Part shown: positions 9,506-17,918 of the stretch, piece by piece
Layout of the letters: every line of letters begins with the position of its first letter
Position numbering within the stretch: the first letter of the stretch is position 1
Origin: Psychroserpens ponticola
GTDB lineage: Bacteria > Bacteroidota > Bacteroidia > Flavobacteriales > Flavobacteriaceae
Reading direction: 5' to 3'
Assembly: GCF_023556315.2 (NCBI RefSeq)
Contig: NZ_CP116221.1
Location: 1,623,001-1,687,000, forward strand
DNA: 64,000 nucleotides
Translations under genes and position numbers: made by a program
The notes under the pieces: model-generated
What the model was told of the DNA's origin: nothing
Seen by the model: only the letters and a program-made list of their open reading frames with translations
The model's database searches: none

Positions 9506-10684
9506 ATGACAAACAAAATCACCTTTATTATTTTATGTTCATTGCTGTTGAATTGCAAAAACTCAAATGAAAAATCAGCAGATACAAGCAAAGATATTGC
9601 TGAAGCTATACATACAATCGCAAAAACTGAAAAAGAAGTAAAACCTTCTAAGAATACCGAAATTGTATTCTGCTTAGATGCTACAGGAAGTATGAGCGGA
9701 TTAATTGATACAGCCAAGGAAAAGATTTGGGATATTGTTTCAGATTTAGCTCAAAATGAAGATATAGATACGTTGAAAATGGGAATGGTTTTTTATAGAG
9801 ATCGTGGTGATGTATTTGTTACAAAACAAATTCCGATAACTATAGATTTAGATGAAGTATATGCTGATTTACTTGAAATACAAGCTGATGGTGGTGGTGA
9901 CACTCCGGAAAGTGTTAATCAAGCTTTATACGAATCTGTAACGAATATGAAATGGTCTTCAGATAAGAACACTTATAAAACAATTTTTGTAGTTGGTGAT
10001 TGTCCACCACACATGGACTATTTAAATGATATCAAGTATACTGAAAGTTGCAAGTTAGCAGCAGAGAAAGGAATAACTATAAATACAATTAAGCTTGGCA
10101 ATAGCTGTTCAGAAGCGATTACGCATTTTAAAAAAATGTCTGAATGCACTAATGGGTCTTATTTGAAATTAGATCAAAATGCTGAAGATTATACGATAGC
10201 AACACCTTATGATTCTCAAATTACTGATGTTTCTAAAGCTATTGATAATTCAAGAATGTATTATGGTACAACAGCAGAACGTGAATACAATTATGATAAG
10301 AAAGACAAGTCAATGAAAGTTTATGATGATGGTTCTGTCACTGCAAATAGTTCTAGAGCAGAATATAAAAATAGTAAGGTTGGAAAAAAAGGTGCTTATG
10401 GAACCAATGAAATTATTAACGATTATAATGATGGCAAACTAAAACTAGATTTCATTAAAGAAGATGAACTGCCAAAGGAATTAAGAGGTATGAGTAAGTC
10501 TCAAATTGAAACAAAAATCAATGACCTTGCAAACCAAAGAAAAGAGAACTATTCCAAAATGCAAGAATTGATTAAATTAAAAAACCAGTATATCAAATCT
10601 AAAGAAAGTGAGCAAACAGGAAAAAAATCATTTAGTAAAGAAGTGATAAAAATAATTAAAGAGCAATCTGAAAAAGATATATAG
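9506..10684 (+). CDS. VWA-domain lipoprotein
   Basis: About 392 residues when started at the ATG at 9506-9508, which gives a lipoprotein signal (MTNKITFIILCSLLLNC, lipidated Cys17). A von Willebrand A domain begins at ~51 with EIVFCLDATGSMSG; Asp58, Thr60 and Ser62 form a variant of the DxSxS metal-binding site, and TIFVVGDCPPHMDY resembles the VWA domains of alpha-kinase-like proteins. Residues ~235-392 are charged, lysine-rich and probably partly coiled-coil (MSKSQIETKINDLANQRKENYSKMQ). It is likely anchored in the outer or inner membrane facing the periplasm, where the VWA domain would bind a protein partner. Followed at 98 bases by another lipoprotein gene; partner unknown. Confidence 0.8.
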   Translation: MTNKITFIILCSLLLNCKNSNEKSADTSKDIAEAIHTIAKTEKEVKPSKNTEIVFCLDATGSMSGLIDTAKEKIWDIVSDLAQNEDIDTLKMGMVFYRDRGDVFVTKQIPITIDLDEVYADLLEIQADGGGDTPESVNQALYESVTNMKWSSDKNTYKTIFVVGDCPPHMDYLNDIKYTESCKLAAEKGITINTIKLGNSCSEAITHFKKMSECTNGSYLKLDQNAEDYTIATPYDSQITDVSKAIDNSRMYYGTTAEREYNYDKKDKSMKVYDDGSVTANSSRAEYKNSKVGKKGAYGTNEIINDYNDGKLKLDFIKEDELPKELRGMSKSQIETKINDLANQRKENYSKMQELIKLKNQYIKSKESEQTGKKSFSKEVIKIIKEQSEKDI

Positions 10685-10782
10685 ATATTCAAGTAGGACT
10701 TTCGTGTTTTAGATTGTTTTAATATAACAAGAGATTATTTTTCAAACTCTCTTTTTATCTTTAACTCTAAAAAGCAACCATT

Positions 10783-11913
10783 ATGAAATCACTCGTATTA
10801 TCTTTCCTAATTGTACTTACGCTATTCTCGTGTAGTAAAGACGACACTAAAACTAATGAAGGAAAATTTAACATCACTGGAAAGTTTTTAGCTCCAAATG
10901 GTTTTGATCCAATTTCTAATGCTCGTGTTAGTGCTTCTCAAAATAATGAAATAAAATCTCAAACAAGAACAGATGCTGAAGGAAATTATTCGTTGGCTGT
11001 TGCAAAAGGCGATTATACTTTAGTTTTAAATAAAGGGAAATTTAAAACAGAGCGTACTGTAAATATTGAAAATGATTTGAATTTAGAAACTTTAAGCGTT
11101 GAGACACTACCTAGTGTAGCTGTTATAACTGGTCTTTATGATAATATTGAAAGCGTGTTATATAATATTGGTCTTTTTAATCCAGTAACTGGAGAACCTT
11201 TGTTTGATATAATTGATGGATATAATGGTTTGGGTAGAGTTGGAATTAATCAACATTCAAATAGCCATCTAGAGCATGGTGCTTTAGAAAGAAATTCAAC
11301 GAATTCATTATTGCAACCAAATGTGAATTTTCATTTTGGAGATCTAATGAATGATCAAAGCTTATTAGATGCTTACGATATTGTATTCTTAAATTGCGGT
11401 TTAAGTGAAGCATATATAGATAATTCAAGTATTTTAGAATCTTATGTGGCTAATGGAGGTCTTTTGTATACAACAGATTGGGCTGTAGGATATTTAGATG
11501 CTATTACAAACTCTGGAGCAGATTATCTATCGCCTTATACTCCTGAAAAAAGTGGGTCTTCTACAACTACAGTCGCTACAATTTTAGAAGCTGATCTAAG
11601 TGAATGGTTATTATTGAATTATAACATTTCAATAGATGATACTGTTTTAATTGATGATTTTTTACCGTCTTGGCAAGTAATAGATACATATGATAGCTCG
11701 ACAACAATTTCTTGGTTAAATGGTCCTGTAACTTATTGGGATGGAATGAATACTGATATTTCTGAAAATAAAGACTTAGCGTTTACCTTTTTGCATGGTG
11801 AAGGTGGTGTGTTTTATTCTTCTTTTCACACTGAAAATCACGATATCGAAGAAGTTACTAATGTTGAAAGAATCATGCAGTTTTTGGTTTTTGAAATGTC
11901 TGATTTACAATAA
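10783..11913 (+). CDS. lipoprotein with carboxypeptidase-regulatory-like and amidotransferase-like domains
   Basis: A 376-residue lipoprotein (MKSLVLSFLIVLTLFSC, Cys17). Residues ~28-105 form a carboxypeptidase regulatory-like beta-sandwich (FNITGKFLAPNGFDPISNARVSAS... TDAEGNYSLAVAKGDYTL). From ~110 the protein resembles a ThuA/class I glutamine-amidotransferase-like fold: AVITGLYDNIESVLYNIGL, then LLDAYDIVFLNCGLSEAYID and ESYVANGGLLYTTDWAVGYLD, where the Cys in LNCG sits at about the place of the amidotransferase nucleophile elbow. I cannot show a catalytic triad, so a binding role is equally likely. It is convergent with the ferredoxin gene and ends at a strong bidirectional terminator. Confidence 0.75.
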   Translation: MKSLVLSFLIVLTLFSCSKDDTKTNEGKFNITGKFLAPNGFDPISNARVSASQNNEIKSQTRTDAEGNYSLAVAKGDYTLVLNKGKFKTERTVNIENDLNLETLSVETLPSVAVITGLYDNIESVLYNIGLFNPVTGEPLFDIIDGYNGLGRVGINQHSNSHLEHGALERNSTNSLLQPNVNFHFGDLMNDQSLLDAYDIVFLNCGLSEAYIDNSSILESYVANGGLLYTTDWAVGYLDAITNSGADYLSPYTPEKSGSSTTTVATILEADLSEWLLLNYNISIDDTVLIDDFLPSWQVIDTYDSSTTISWLNGPVTYWDGMNTDISENKDLAFTFLHGEGGVFYSSFHTENHDIEEVTNVERIMQFLVFEMSDLQ

Positions 11914-11935
11914 ATCACGCACAGTTAAATATAAA

Positions 11936-11962
11936 AAAACCCAAGTGAATAGCTTGGGTTTT
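11936..11962. terminator. bidirectional rho-independent terminator
   Basis: Perfect 10-base arms AAAACCCAAG (11936-11945) and CTTGGGTTTT (11953-11962) around a 7-base loop, with A and T tracts on the two sides. It separates the convergent lipoprotein (ends 11913) and ferredoxin (ends 11981) genes. Confidence 0.9.
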
Positions 11963-11980
11963 CTAATAAGTTATTATTGA

Positions 11981-12334
11981 TTAATCTTCAGGATGCATAA
12001 AACGTTGTTTTCCTAAGAGAGTTTCTTCTGTTTCTACATGATCCTCATCTGGTACACAGCAGTCTACAGGACAAACTGCAGCGCATTGCGGTTCTTCATG
12101 AAATCCTTTGCATTCTGTGCATTTATCTGGTGATATATAATATATTTCGTCACTTATAGGCTCTTGCGTTTCATCAGCATCAACTTCTTTTCCATTAGGC
12201 AAAACAATTTTGCCTGTTAAACTTGTCCCATCTTTATATCGCCAATCGTCAGCACCTTCGTATATAGCAGTATTTGGGCACTCTGGCTCACAAGCTCCAC
12301 AATTAATACATTCGTCTGTTATTATAATTGCCAT
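11981..12334 (-). CDS. 4Fe-4S dicluster ferredoxin
   Basis: A 117-residue ferredoxin with two cluster-binding motifs: [12 protein letters not shown] (residues 9-20), and [22 protein letters not shown], a long-spaced second motif of the Alvin/YfhL type. Between them is an acidic insert (about residues 25-70), and the C-terminus is also acidic. It should act as a cytoplasmic low-potential electron carrier. It is divergent from the acyl-CoA reductase gene with 75 bases between the starts; the same neighbour is common in flavobacteria, so it may donate or accept electrons for that enzyme, though this is only inferred from position. Confidence 0.92.
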   Translation of the reverse strand: MAIIITDECINCGACEPECPNTAIYEGADDWRYKDGTSLTGKIVLPNGKEVDADETQEPISDEIYYISPDKCTECKGFHEEPQCAAVCPVDCCVPDEDHVETEETLLGKQRFMHPED

Positions 12335-12357
12335 AGTAATTCTTCTTTTTTATTGCG

Positions 12358-12379
12358 TAAATTTGCAATTGCAAAAATA
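12358..12379. promoter_or_regulatory. overlapping face-to-face promoter boxes between ferredoxin and acyl-CoA reductase
   Basis: On the plus strand TAAATTTG (12358-12365) and on the complement TATTTTTG (12379-12372) both match the Bacteroidota -7 consensus TAnnTTTG. Their TTTG ends meet in a perfect 14-base palindrome, TTTGCAATTGCAAA (12362-12375). The plus box lies 44 bases before the reductase ATG and the minus box 37 bases before the ferredoxin ATG, so the two transcripts would start almost on top of each other. Confidence 0.5.
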
Positions 12380-12409
12380 AAGCCAAAACATGGTATTACC
12401 AAACACAAG

Positions 12410-13471
12410 ATGGATTTACAACAAAGAATTAACGCATTTGTAAAATTAGGAAACTTTTTAAGCCAATTTACAACTGAAGATATCAAGAAAAAAGATAATA
12501 TTCCTCATAATGATTTATTTTTTGATGGGTTTAATCATCAGATTAAATTAGCACATGAAAACAATGGTTGGTTTAAAAAGGATAATATTTATTTCGCTAT
12601 AAATGGATGGTGCAATCAATTGAAAATTAATAACATTAAGCAATGGTTAGAAAAGTATCAGTTTAATATTGAAAGCCCAAAGACAATCGCAGTTATTATG
12701 GCTGGAAATATTCCTTTAGTTGGTTTTCATGATTTTTTAAGCGTCTTAATTTCTGGTCATCATGTATTGGTGAAGCAGTCTTCTAACGACAAGCATTTAT
12801 TGCCTTTTTTTGCTAAGTATTTGGAGTATGTTGAGCCTGAATTTAAAGGCCGAATTCAATTTACAGAAGATAAACTTGAAAATTTTGATGCAGTCATTGC
12901 TACAGGTAGCGATAATACAGCACGTTATTTCGAATACTACTTTAAAGATAAACCTTCTATTATTAGAAAAAATAGAAATTCAATTGCTGTTTTAACAGGA
13001 AATGAATCTGAAGATGAGTTAAAGGCATTGTCAGAAGATGTTTTTCGATATTATGGTTTAGGATGTAGAAATGTCTCAAAATTATTTGTTCCTAAAGACT
13101 ATGATTTTGATAGCTTTTTTAAAGCTATGTATGATTGGCATCCTATCATTAATGAAAATAAATACGCCAATAATTATGATTATAATAAGGCTGTGTATTT
13201 AATGAGCGAATTTGAGATGCTAGAAAATGGTTTTCTGATGCTTAAAGAAGATGAAAGCTACTCCTCTCCTATTGCAACCATATTTTATGAACGCTATAAC
13301 TCATTAGAAAAATTAAAAGAAACTATTAAGGAAAAATCTGATCAAATTCAATGTGTCGTTTCTAATGGTTTTTTAGATAATGAAATTGAATTCGGACATA
13401 CACAATTGCCAAATCTTTGGGATTATGCAGATGGCATTGATACTATATCGTTTTCGTTGAAAATCTGTTAA
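12410..13471 (+). CDS. LuxC-type acyl-CoA reductase family protein
   Basis: A 353-residue member of the aldehyde-dehydrogenase-like LuxC family, which reduces acyl-CoA or acyl groups to aldehydes with NADPH via a cysteine thioester. Visible are TIAVIMAGNIPLVGFHDFLS (residues 92-111, nucleotide-binding start), VIATGSDNTARYF, and RYYGLGCRNVSKLFVP with the expected nucleophile Cys219. The longer frame starting at a TTG (12353) runs through the promoter; the ATG at 12410 gives the natural start. It lies divergent to the ferredoxin and 104 bases before serC. Its true substrate is unknown; no luxD/luxE or wax-ester genes are present here. Confidence 0.82.
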   Translation: MDLQQRINAFVKLGNFLSQFTTEDIKKKDNIPHNDLFFDGFNHQIKLAHENNGWFKKDNIYFAINGWCNQLKINNIKQWLEKYQFNIESPKTIAVIMAGNIPLVGFHDFLSVLISGHHVLVKQSSNDKHLLPFFAKYLEYVEPEFKGRIQFTEDKLENFDAVIATGSDNTARYFEYYFKDKPSIIRKNRNSIAVLTGNESEDELKALSEDVFRYYGLGCRNVSKLFVPKDYDFDSFFKAMYDWHPIINENKYANNYDYNKAVYLMSEFEMLENGFLMLKEDESYSSPIATIFYERYNSLEKLKETIKEKSDQIQCVVSNGFLDNEIEFGHTQLPNLWDYADGIDTISFSLKIC

Positions 13472-13575
13472 TAATTTATCAATTTAATAACAGTTCTTTT
13501 GTTAGAATTTGTGACCTTTGTGAGCATAACAATACTTTATAGTATCCGTTTCTTCGGAATTAAAATATCAAATAG

Positions 13576-14637
13576 ATGAAAAGACATAATTTTAGTGCAG
13601 GACCATGTATTTTGCCTGGTGAAGTACTACAAAAAGCTTCAGAAGCAATAATAAATTTTGATAATGGCCTTTCGCTGTTAGAAATATCACACAGAAGTAA
13701 GCCTTTTGTTGATGTTATGGAAAATGCAAGAGCTTTAGCTTTAGAATTATTAGGACTTGAAGGAAAAGGTTACAAAGCCTTGTTTTTACAAGGTGGAGCA
13801 AGTACTCAATTTTTAATGGTAGCTCTTAATTTATTAGAAAAAAGAGCTGGATATTTAAATACAGGAACTTGGAGTGATAAAGCTATAAAAGAAGCTACAA
13901 TTTTTGATGATGTTTATGAAGTAGCATCTTCAAAAGACGCGAATTTTAATTACATTCCTAAAGGATATGATATTCCTGCAGATTATGATTATTTCCATTG
14001 CACATCAAACAATACCATTTTTGGAACGCAAATGAAAGAGTTTCCTAACTCTCCTATCCCAATGGTTTGTGATATGAGTAGTGATATCTTTTCTCGTCAG
14101 TTAGATTTTTCGAAATTTGATTTGATTTATGCTGGAGCTCAGAAAAATATGGGACCTGCTGGAACCACTTTAGTAGTCGTGAAAGAAGATATTTTAGGAA
14201 AGGTATCTCGTAAAATTCCATCAATGATGGATTATAAAATTCACATCAGTAAAAGTAGTATGTTTAATACACCACCTGTTTTTGCTGTATATACATCGAT
14301 GCTTACTTTAGAGTGGTTAAAAAATCTTGGCGGTATTTCTGCGATAGAAAAAGAAAATGATAAGAAAGCTCAATTAATTTACTCTGAAGTAGATTTAAAT
14401 CCGCTTTTTAAAGGGTTCTCAACAAAAGCAGATCGTTCAACAATGAATGCAACCTTTACGTTGTCGAATGAAGATTTAAAAGAAACATTTGAAACCATGG
14501 TCAAAGAAGCTGGAATCAATGGTTTGAATGGTCATAGAAGTGTTGGTGGTTATAGAGCTTCAATGTATAACGCATTATCACTAGAAAGTGTTGGTGTGCT
14601 TGTAGATGTAATGAGCGAATTAGAACGTAAAGCATAA
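13576..14637 (+). CDS. serC: phosphoserine aminotransferase
   Basis: SerC, 353 residues, converts 3-phosphohydroxypyruvate and glutamate to phosphoserine, step two of serine synthesis, and is also used in pyridoxal phosphate synthesis. It begins MKRHNFSAGPCILPGEVL, has the phosphate-binding LQGGASTQF (71-79) and the PLP lysine in YAGAQKNMGPAG (Lys190). HRSVGGYRASMYNA near the end is the substrate-binding segment. It is followed 78 bases later by serA, so the first two serine pathway steps lie together; serB is not in the window. The 78-base gap holds a heptamer repeat array. Confidence 0.96.
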   Translation: MKRHNFSAGPCILPGEVLQKASEAIINFDNGLSLLEISHRSKPFVDVMENARALALELLGLEGKGYKALFLQGGASTQFLMVALNLLEKRAGYLNTGTWSDKAIKEATIFDDVYEVASSKDANFNYIPKGYDIPADYDYFHCTSNNTIFGTQMKEFPNSPIPMVCDMSSDIFSRQLDFSKFDLIYAGAQKNMGPAGTTLVVVKEDILGKVSRKIPSMMDYKIHISKSSMFNTPPVFAVYTSMLTLEWLKNLGGISAIEKENDKKAQLIYSEVDLNPLFKGFSTKADRSTMNATFTLSNEDLKETFETMVKEAGINGLNGHRSVGGYRASMYNALSLESVGVLVDVMSELERKA

Positions 14638-14682
14638 AAAATATATTAATGTCAAGTTGAATTATTAATTGTTCATAGGACT

Positions 14683-14710
14683 TTTAACGTTTAACTTTTA
14701 ACTTTTAACT
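14683..14710. repeat. four tandem heptamers TTTAAC(G/T) just before serA
   Basis: TTTAACG followed by three copies of TTTAACT occupies 14683-14710 without a break and ends five bases before the serA ATG. It lies in the expected 5' leader, so copy-number changes would alter the spacing in front of the start codon. Seven-base periodicity is also seen at 54868-54895. Confidence 0.7.
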
Positions 14711-14715
14711 CAAAT

Positions 14716-15666
14716 ATGAAAGTATTAGCAAATGATGGCGTTTCACAAAGTGGAATTGATGCATTAGAAAACGCAGGTTTTGAAGTATTAACAACAACTG
14801 TTGCTCAAGAGCAATTAGAGAACTATATAAACGAAAATAACATCACTGTTTTGTTGGTTAGAAGTGCTACAACAGTTAGAAAAAACTTAATTGATAATTG
14901 TCCTAGCCTTAAAATAATAGGTCGTGGAGGTGTTGGAATGGATAATATCGATGTGGACTATGCGAGAAGCAAAGGTCTTCATGTGATAAATACACCAGCT
15001 GCTTCTTCACATTCAGTAGCAGAATTAGTATTTGGACACTTTTATGGTTTAGCACGTTTCTTACATAATTCAAATCGTGATATGCCTTTAGAAGGTGACG
15101 CAAATTTTAAAGGCCTAAAAAAAACGTATGCAAAAGGAACTGAACTTAAAGGGAAAACTCTTGGAGTATTAGGTTTTGGACGAATCGGACAAGCTACTGC
15201 AAAAGTAGCTATTGGCGCAGGAATGAATGTGGTTGCATTTGATCCTTTTATGGAAAAAGCAAATTTAGAATTAGAATTCTTTGATGGACAAAAAGTGAAT
15301 TTTGAAATTAAAATGACGTCTAAAGAAGAGGTTTTAAAACAAGCAGATTTTTTAACATTACATGTTCCGGCACAAAAAGACTATGTAATTGGTGAAGCTG
15401 AATTTAAACAAATGAAAGATGGCGTGATTATCGCAAATGCTGCTCGTGGTGGAGTTGTTAATGAGGTTGCACTCGTTAAAGCAATCGAAAGCGGAAAAGT
15501 ATCTAGAGCTGCTTTAGATGTTTATGAAAAAGAACCTAAACCTGAGGTTCAATTATTAATGAATCCAGCTTTATCCTTAACACCACATACTGGAGCTGCT
15601 ACTAACGAAGCACAAGATAGAATTGGTACTGAATTAGCAGATCAAATTATAAGCATTCTTAAATAA
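14716..15666 (+). CDS. serA: D-3-phosphoglycerate dehydrogenase, short form
   Basis: SerA, 316 residues, oxidises 3-phosphoglycerate with NAD+ at the entry of serine synthesis. The Rossmann motif is VLGFGRIGQ (151-159), with NPxxS-type substrate residues in RSATTVRKNLID and GRGGVGMDNID (70-79), a catalytic arginine in ANAARGGVVNE, and the histidine in LTPHTGAAT near the end. It lacks the C-terminal ACT domain of longer SerA proteins, so serine feedback through ACT is not expected; this short form is common in Bacteroidota. A strong terminator follows 34 bases later, ending the serC-serA unit. Confidence 0.93.
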   Translation: MKVLANDGVSQSGIDALENAGFEVLTTTVAQEQLENYINENNITVLLVRSATTVRKNLIDNCPSLKIIGRGGVGMDNIDVDYARSKGLHVINTPAASSHSVAELVFGHFYGLARFLHNSNRDMPLEGDANFKGLKKTYAKGTELKGKTLGVLGFGRIGQATAKVAIGAGMNVVAFDPFMEKANLELEFFDGQKVNFEIKMTSKEEVLKQADFLTLHVPAQKDYVIGEAEFKQMKDGVIIANAARGGVVNEVALVKAIESGKVSRAALDVYEKEPKPEVQLLMNPALSLTPHTGAATNEAQDRIGTELADQIISILK

Positions 15667-15699
15667 GTTATTTAAAATGTGACCAAAGCAAAAAATATG

Positions 15700-15726
15700 A
15701 GTCCTAATATATGTTAGGACTTTTTT
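15700..15726 (+). terminator. rho-independent terminator after serA
   Basis: Perfect 8-base arms AGTCCTAA (15700-15707) and TTAGGACT (15714-15721), a 6-base loop and a run of six T's. It separates serA from the DUF937 gene. Confidence 0.9.
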
Positions 15727-15771
15727 GTACCTTGAAAGTTCAATATTTATTAACCTTTATACAAATATATT

Positions 15772-16413
15772 ATGTCAGGAATTTTAGACTTATTAAGTAG
15801 TGACTTAGGAAAAACCATAATTAGTGGTGTTTCAGGATCTACAGGAACAGATCAAAATAAAACTAGTAGTGTGCTTACTATGGCTTTACCAGTTTTAATG
15901 AAAGCAATGGAACGCAACGCTTCTACTCCAGAAGGTGCTCAAGGCTTAATGGGAGCATTAAGTGGTAAACATGATGGTAGCATTTTAGATAATCTTGGTG
16001 GATTATTTGGAGGTGGTGTTGATGATAACGTTAAAAATGATGGCGCAAAAATCCTTAATCATGTTTTAGGTCAAAAACAAACTGGTGTTGAACAAGTAAT
16101 TGGACAAAAATCAGGTTTGGACGCTAGCTCAGTTGGAAATATTTTAAAAGTAGCTGCGCCTATTCTTATGGGAGTGCTAGGAAAACAATCTCGTCAGAGT
16201 AATGTTAGTAACCCTAGTCAATTAACAGGATTGTTAGGTGGCCTTTTAGGCGGAAATGAGACTCAGAATGAACAAAGTTTTTTAGAAAAAATCCTTGATG
16301 CAGATGGTGATGGTAGCGTTATTGATGATGTTGCTGGAATGGTTCTTGGAAGTTCTAAGAGTCAAGGAGGTCTTGGTGGACTTCTGGGTGGTCTTTTTGG
16401 TGGAAAAAACTAA
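15772..16413 (+). CDS. DUF937 (YidB-like) protein
   Basis: A 213-residue protein of the DUF937 family: MSGILDLLSSDLGKTIISGVSG, TSSVLTMALPVLMKAMERN, and glycine-rich hydrophobic repeats (LGGLFGGG, GLLGGLLGG, GLGGLLGGLFGG). A short acidic stretch, DADGDGSVIDDV, looks like a calcium-binding or dockerin-like loop. No signal peptide is seen. The molecular role of DUF937 proteins is not established. It stands alone between two terminators (15700 and 16434), so it probably has its own promoter within 15727-15771. Confidence 0.8.
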   Translation: MSGILDLLSSDLGKTIISGVSGSTGTDQNKTSSVLTMALPVLMKAMERNASTPEGAQGLMGALSGKHDGSILDNLGGLFGGGVDDNVKNDGAKILNHVLGQKQTGVEQVIGQKSGLDASSVGNILKVAAPILMGVLGKQSRQSNVSNPSQLTGLLGGLLGGNETQNEQSFLEKILDADGDGSVIDDVAGMVLGSSKSQGGLGGLLGGLFGGKN

Positions 16414-16433
16414 AATTTCTTTTATCTTATAAC

Positions 16434-16463
16434 AAAAAGCTAGACTTAAGTCTGGCTTTTTTT
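16434..16463 (+). terminator. rho-independent terminator after the DUF937 gene
   Basis: Arms AAAAAGCTAGAC (16434-16445) and GTCTGGCTTTTT (16450-16461) pair over 12 bases with one G-T wobble around the loop TTAA, followed by more T's. The A-rich left arm also permits termination on the other strand. Confidence 0.88.
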
Positions 16464-16596
16464 ATGAATTCAAAAAAAGTTTATTCATTCAAATACATAG
16501 TTAACTTATTGTTTGTTCCAATATATCAAATACTTACTATTTTTTGAATCTATATTAGGTCTTAAGAATTTTGTAACTTTAAAATTAAAACACACT

Positions 16597-17028
16597 ATGA
16601 AGATTTTTTTCAAATTATTCATCATTATGCTTATTGCTACCAGCTGTAATAGTACGCAAAGTGTTGCAGGAATTAATGATGAAGCAGAAATACCTGAAGA
16701 AGATATTGTTCGATTCTCAAGTAATGCATTAGAATATGAGATTATTATTATAGAACCTGGATTTAATTCATGGTTATCTACGATGGCACAACCTGAAGGT
16801 TATTATTCTCAGTCATATATGGAGTCGAGAAATAACGTTATGGTTCAAGAATGGAATACTAGAGTGTTGCAGCCTCTAAGATATAGTTCTGAACTTTACC
16901 AATTACAAATTGATTATAGGCCTGGAATCAATTATGGATATGAATTAAACTATAAATTATATAATTATTTCATCTACTTTCAGTTAACATATAAACAAAA
17001 ATTATCAGCTAAGATTCCTAGAATTTAG
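16597..17028 (+). CDS. DUF6146 family lipoprotein
   Basis: A 143-residue lipoprotein when started at the ATG at 16597 (MKIFFKLFIIMLIATSC, Cys17); the longer frame adds 28 residues that do not fit. The body matches what I recall of the DUF6146 family: FSSNALEYEIIIIEPGFNSWLST, PEGYYSQSYMESRNNVMVQEWNTRV, and INYGYELNYKLYNYFIYFQLTYKQ. Its function is unknown. It sits 27 bases upstream of a DUF6787 membrane protein, and these two families are often near each other in flavobacteria. Confidence 0.8.
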   Translation: MKIFFKLFIIMLIATSCNSTQSVAGINDEAEIPEEDIVRFSSNALEYEIIIIEPGFNSWLSTMAQPEGYYSQSYMESRNNVMVQEWNTRVLQPLRYSSELYQLQIDYRPGINYGYELNYKLYNYFIYFQLTYKQKLSAKIPRI

Positions 17029-17030
17029 AG

Positions 17031-17038
17031 TATCTTTG
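17031..17038 (+). promoter_or_regulatory. putative -7 box (TATCTTTG)
   Basis: TATCTTTG followed by CA matches TAnnTTTG, two bases after the DUF6146 stop and 17 bases before the DUF6787 ATG. A suitable -33 element is not evident, so it may be an internal promoter or chance. Confidence 0.35.
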
Positions 17039-17055
17039 CATAGCAATTTAAAGCT

Positions 17056-17556
17056 ATGCTAGAGACATTTAAAAGACGATGGGAAATCCAAAAAAATTGG
17101 CAACTTTTGTTTCCAATAATTGGGCTAATTGGCTTAGGATATTGTGCTTATAAAATTGCATTTCGTTTTGCTGAGACATACTCTGTTATCCTTTCTATTG
17201 CTTTAGCTTCACTCCTGTTTTTTGTACTATTAAAACTAACGTTATATATCTTTAAGAAGTTAGAACAGAAATGGATTTTAGACTATAAATGGGAAATGAT
17301 TCGGGTCTTTATTGTGTTTGCGATCACTGGTTCTTCTTCAGTTTTTGTTGGAAGACCAATAATGAAGTTTGTTGGAATTACTAAAGAAAACTTAAACCCT
17401 ATTATTTATTGGGTATTATTCATTATTATTGGCCTAGTTTTCTATCAAATACTTTTAGTGACATTTGGATGGCTCTTTGGGCAATTTAAATTCTTTTGGG
17501 AATTTGAAAAGAAAATGCTAAAACGATTTGGTTTAGGAAAGTTTATTAATGAATAA
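17056..17556 (+). CDS. DUF6787 family membrane protein
   Basis: A 166-residue inner-membrane protein with four hydrophobic segments (roughly 20-36, 44-66, 84-104 and 116-140), ending in a basic tail LFGQFKFFWEFEKKMLKRFGLG. The central ITGSSSVFVGRPIMKFVGI and the C-terminal GQFxFFxxFEKKMxxR pattern fit the DUF6787 family as I know it. No function is known. Its last eight bases overlap the start of the next small protein, suggesting translational coupling into the TonB receptor unit. Confidence 0.75.
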   Translation: MLETFKRRWEIQKNWQLLFPIIGLIGLGYCAYKIAFRFAETYSVILSIALASLLFFVLLKLTLYIFKKLEQKWILDYKWEMIRVFIVFAITGSSSVFVGRPIMKFVGITKENLNPIIYWVLFIIIGLVFYQILLVTFGWLFGQFKFFWEFEKKMLKRFGLGKFINE

Positions 17557-17881
17557 TTACAACAAACATATTGCATATAGAATAGCAACACTCCTTGTCG
17601 TTGTGTGCTTAGTATTGCCTTCTGTTGTTAAATTTGCACATATATTTGCACATCATGAACATGAAGTTTGTCTTGGTAAAAACCAAACGCACCTTCATGA
17701 ACTGGATTTGGACTGTGAGTTTTATAAGTTCAATTTGAGTAATAGTTTCTATTTTAAAATAGATGATTTTAAAATAGATTTTAATGTTCCTTCACAAGTA
17801 TTAAATACTAAACACCATACGTATTTAAAAAGTCATCAGCAACTTACAACGTATTTACGAGGTCCTCCCTATTTAATGTAG
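17549..17881 (+). CDS. small exported His-rich protein upstream of a TonB-dependent receptor
   Basis: A 110-residue protein whose N-terminus (about residues 10-28, RIATLLVVVCLVLPSVVKF) is a signal or membrane anchor. Directly after it comes a cluster of potential metal ligands: HIFAHHEHEVCLGKNQTHLHELDLDC (positions ~31-56). The rest has no recognisable motif and ends RGPPYLM. It overlaps the upstream gene by eight bases and lies 37 bases before a TonB-dependent receptor. Small His-rich exported proteins next to receptors often go with metal uptake, but that is inference; I do not recognise a named family. Confidence 0.7.
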   Translation: MNNYNKHIAYRIATLLVVVCLVLPSVVKFAHIFAHHEHEVCLGKNQTHLHELDLDCEFYKFNLSNSFYFKIDDFKIDFNVPSQVLNTKHHTYLKSHQQLTTYLRGPPYLM

Positions 17882-17918
17882 TTATTCAGATAACATTTTT
17901 TACATTAAATAATTTTCA

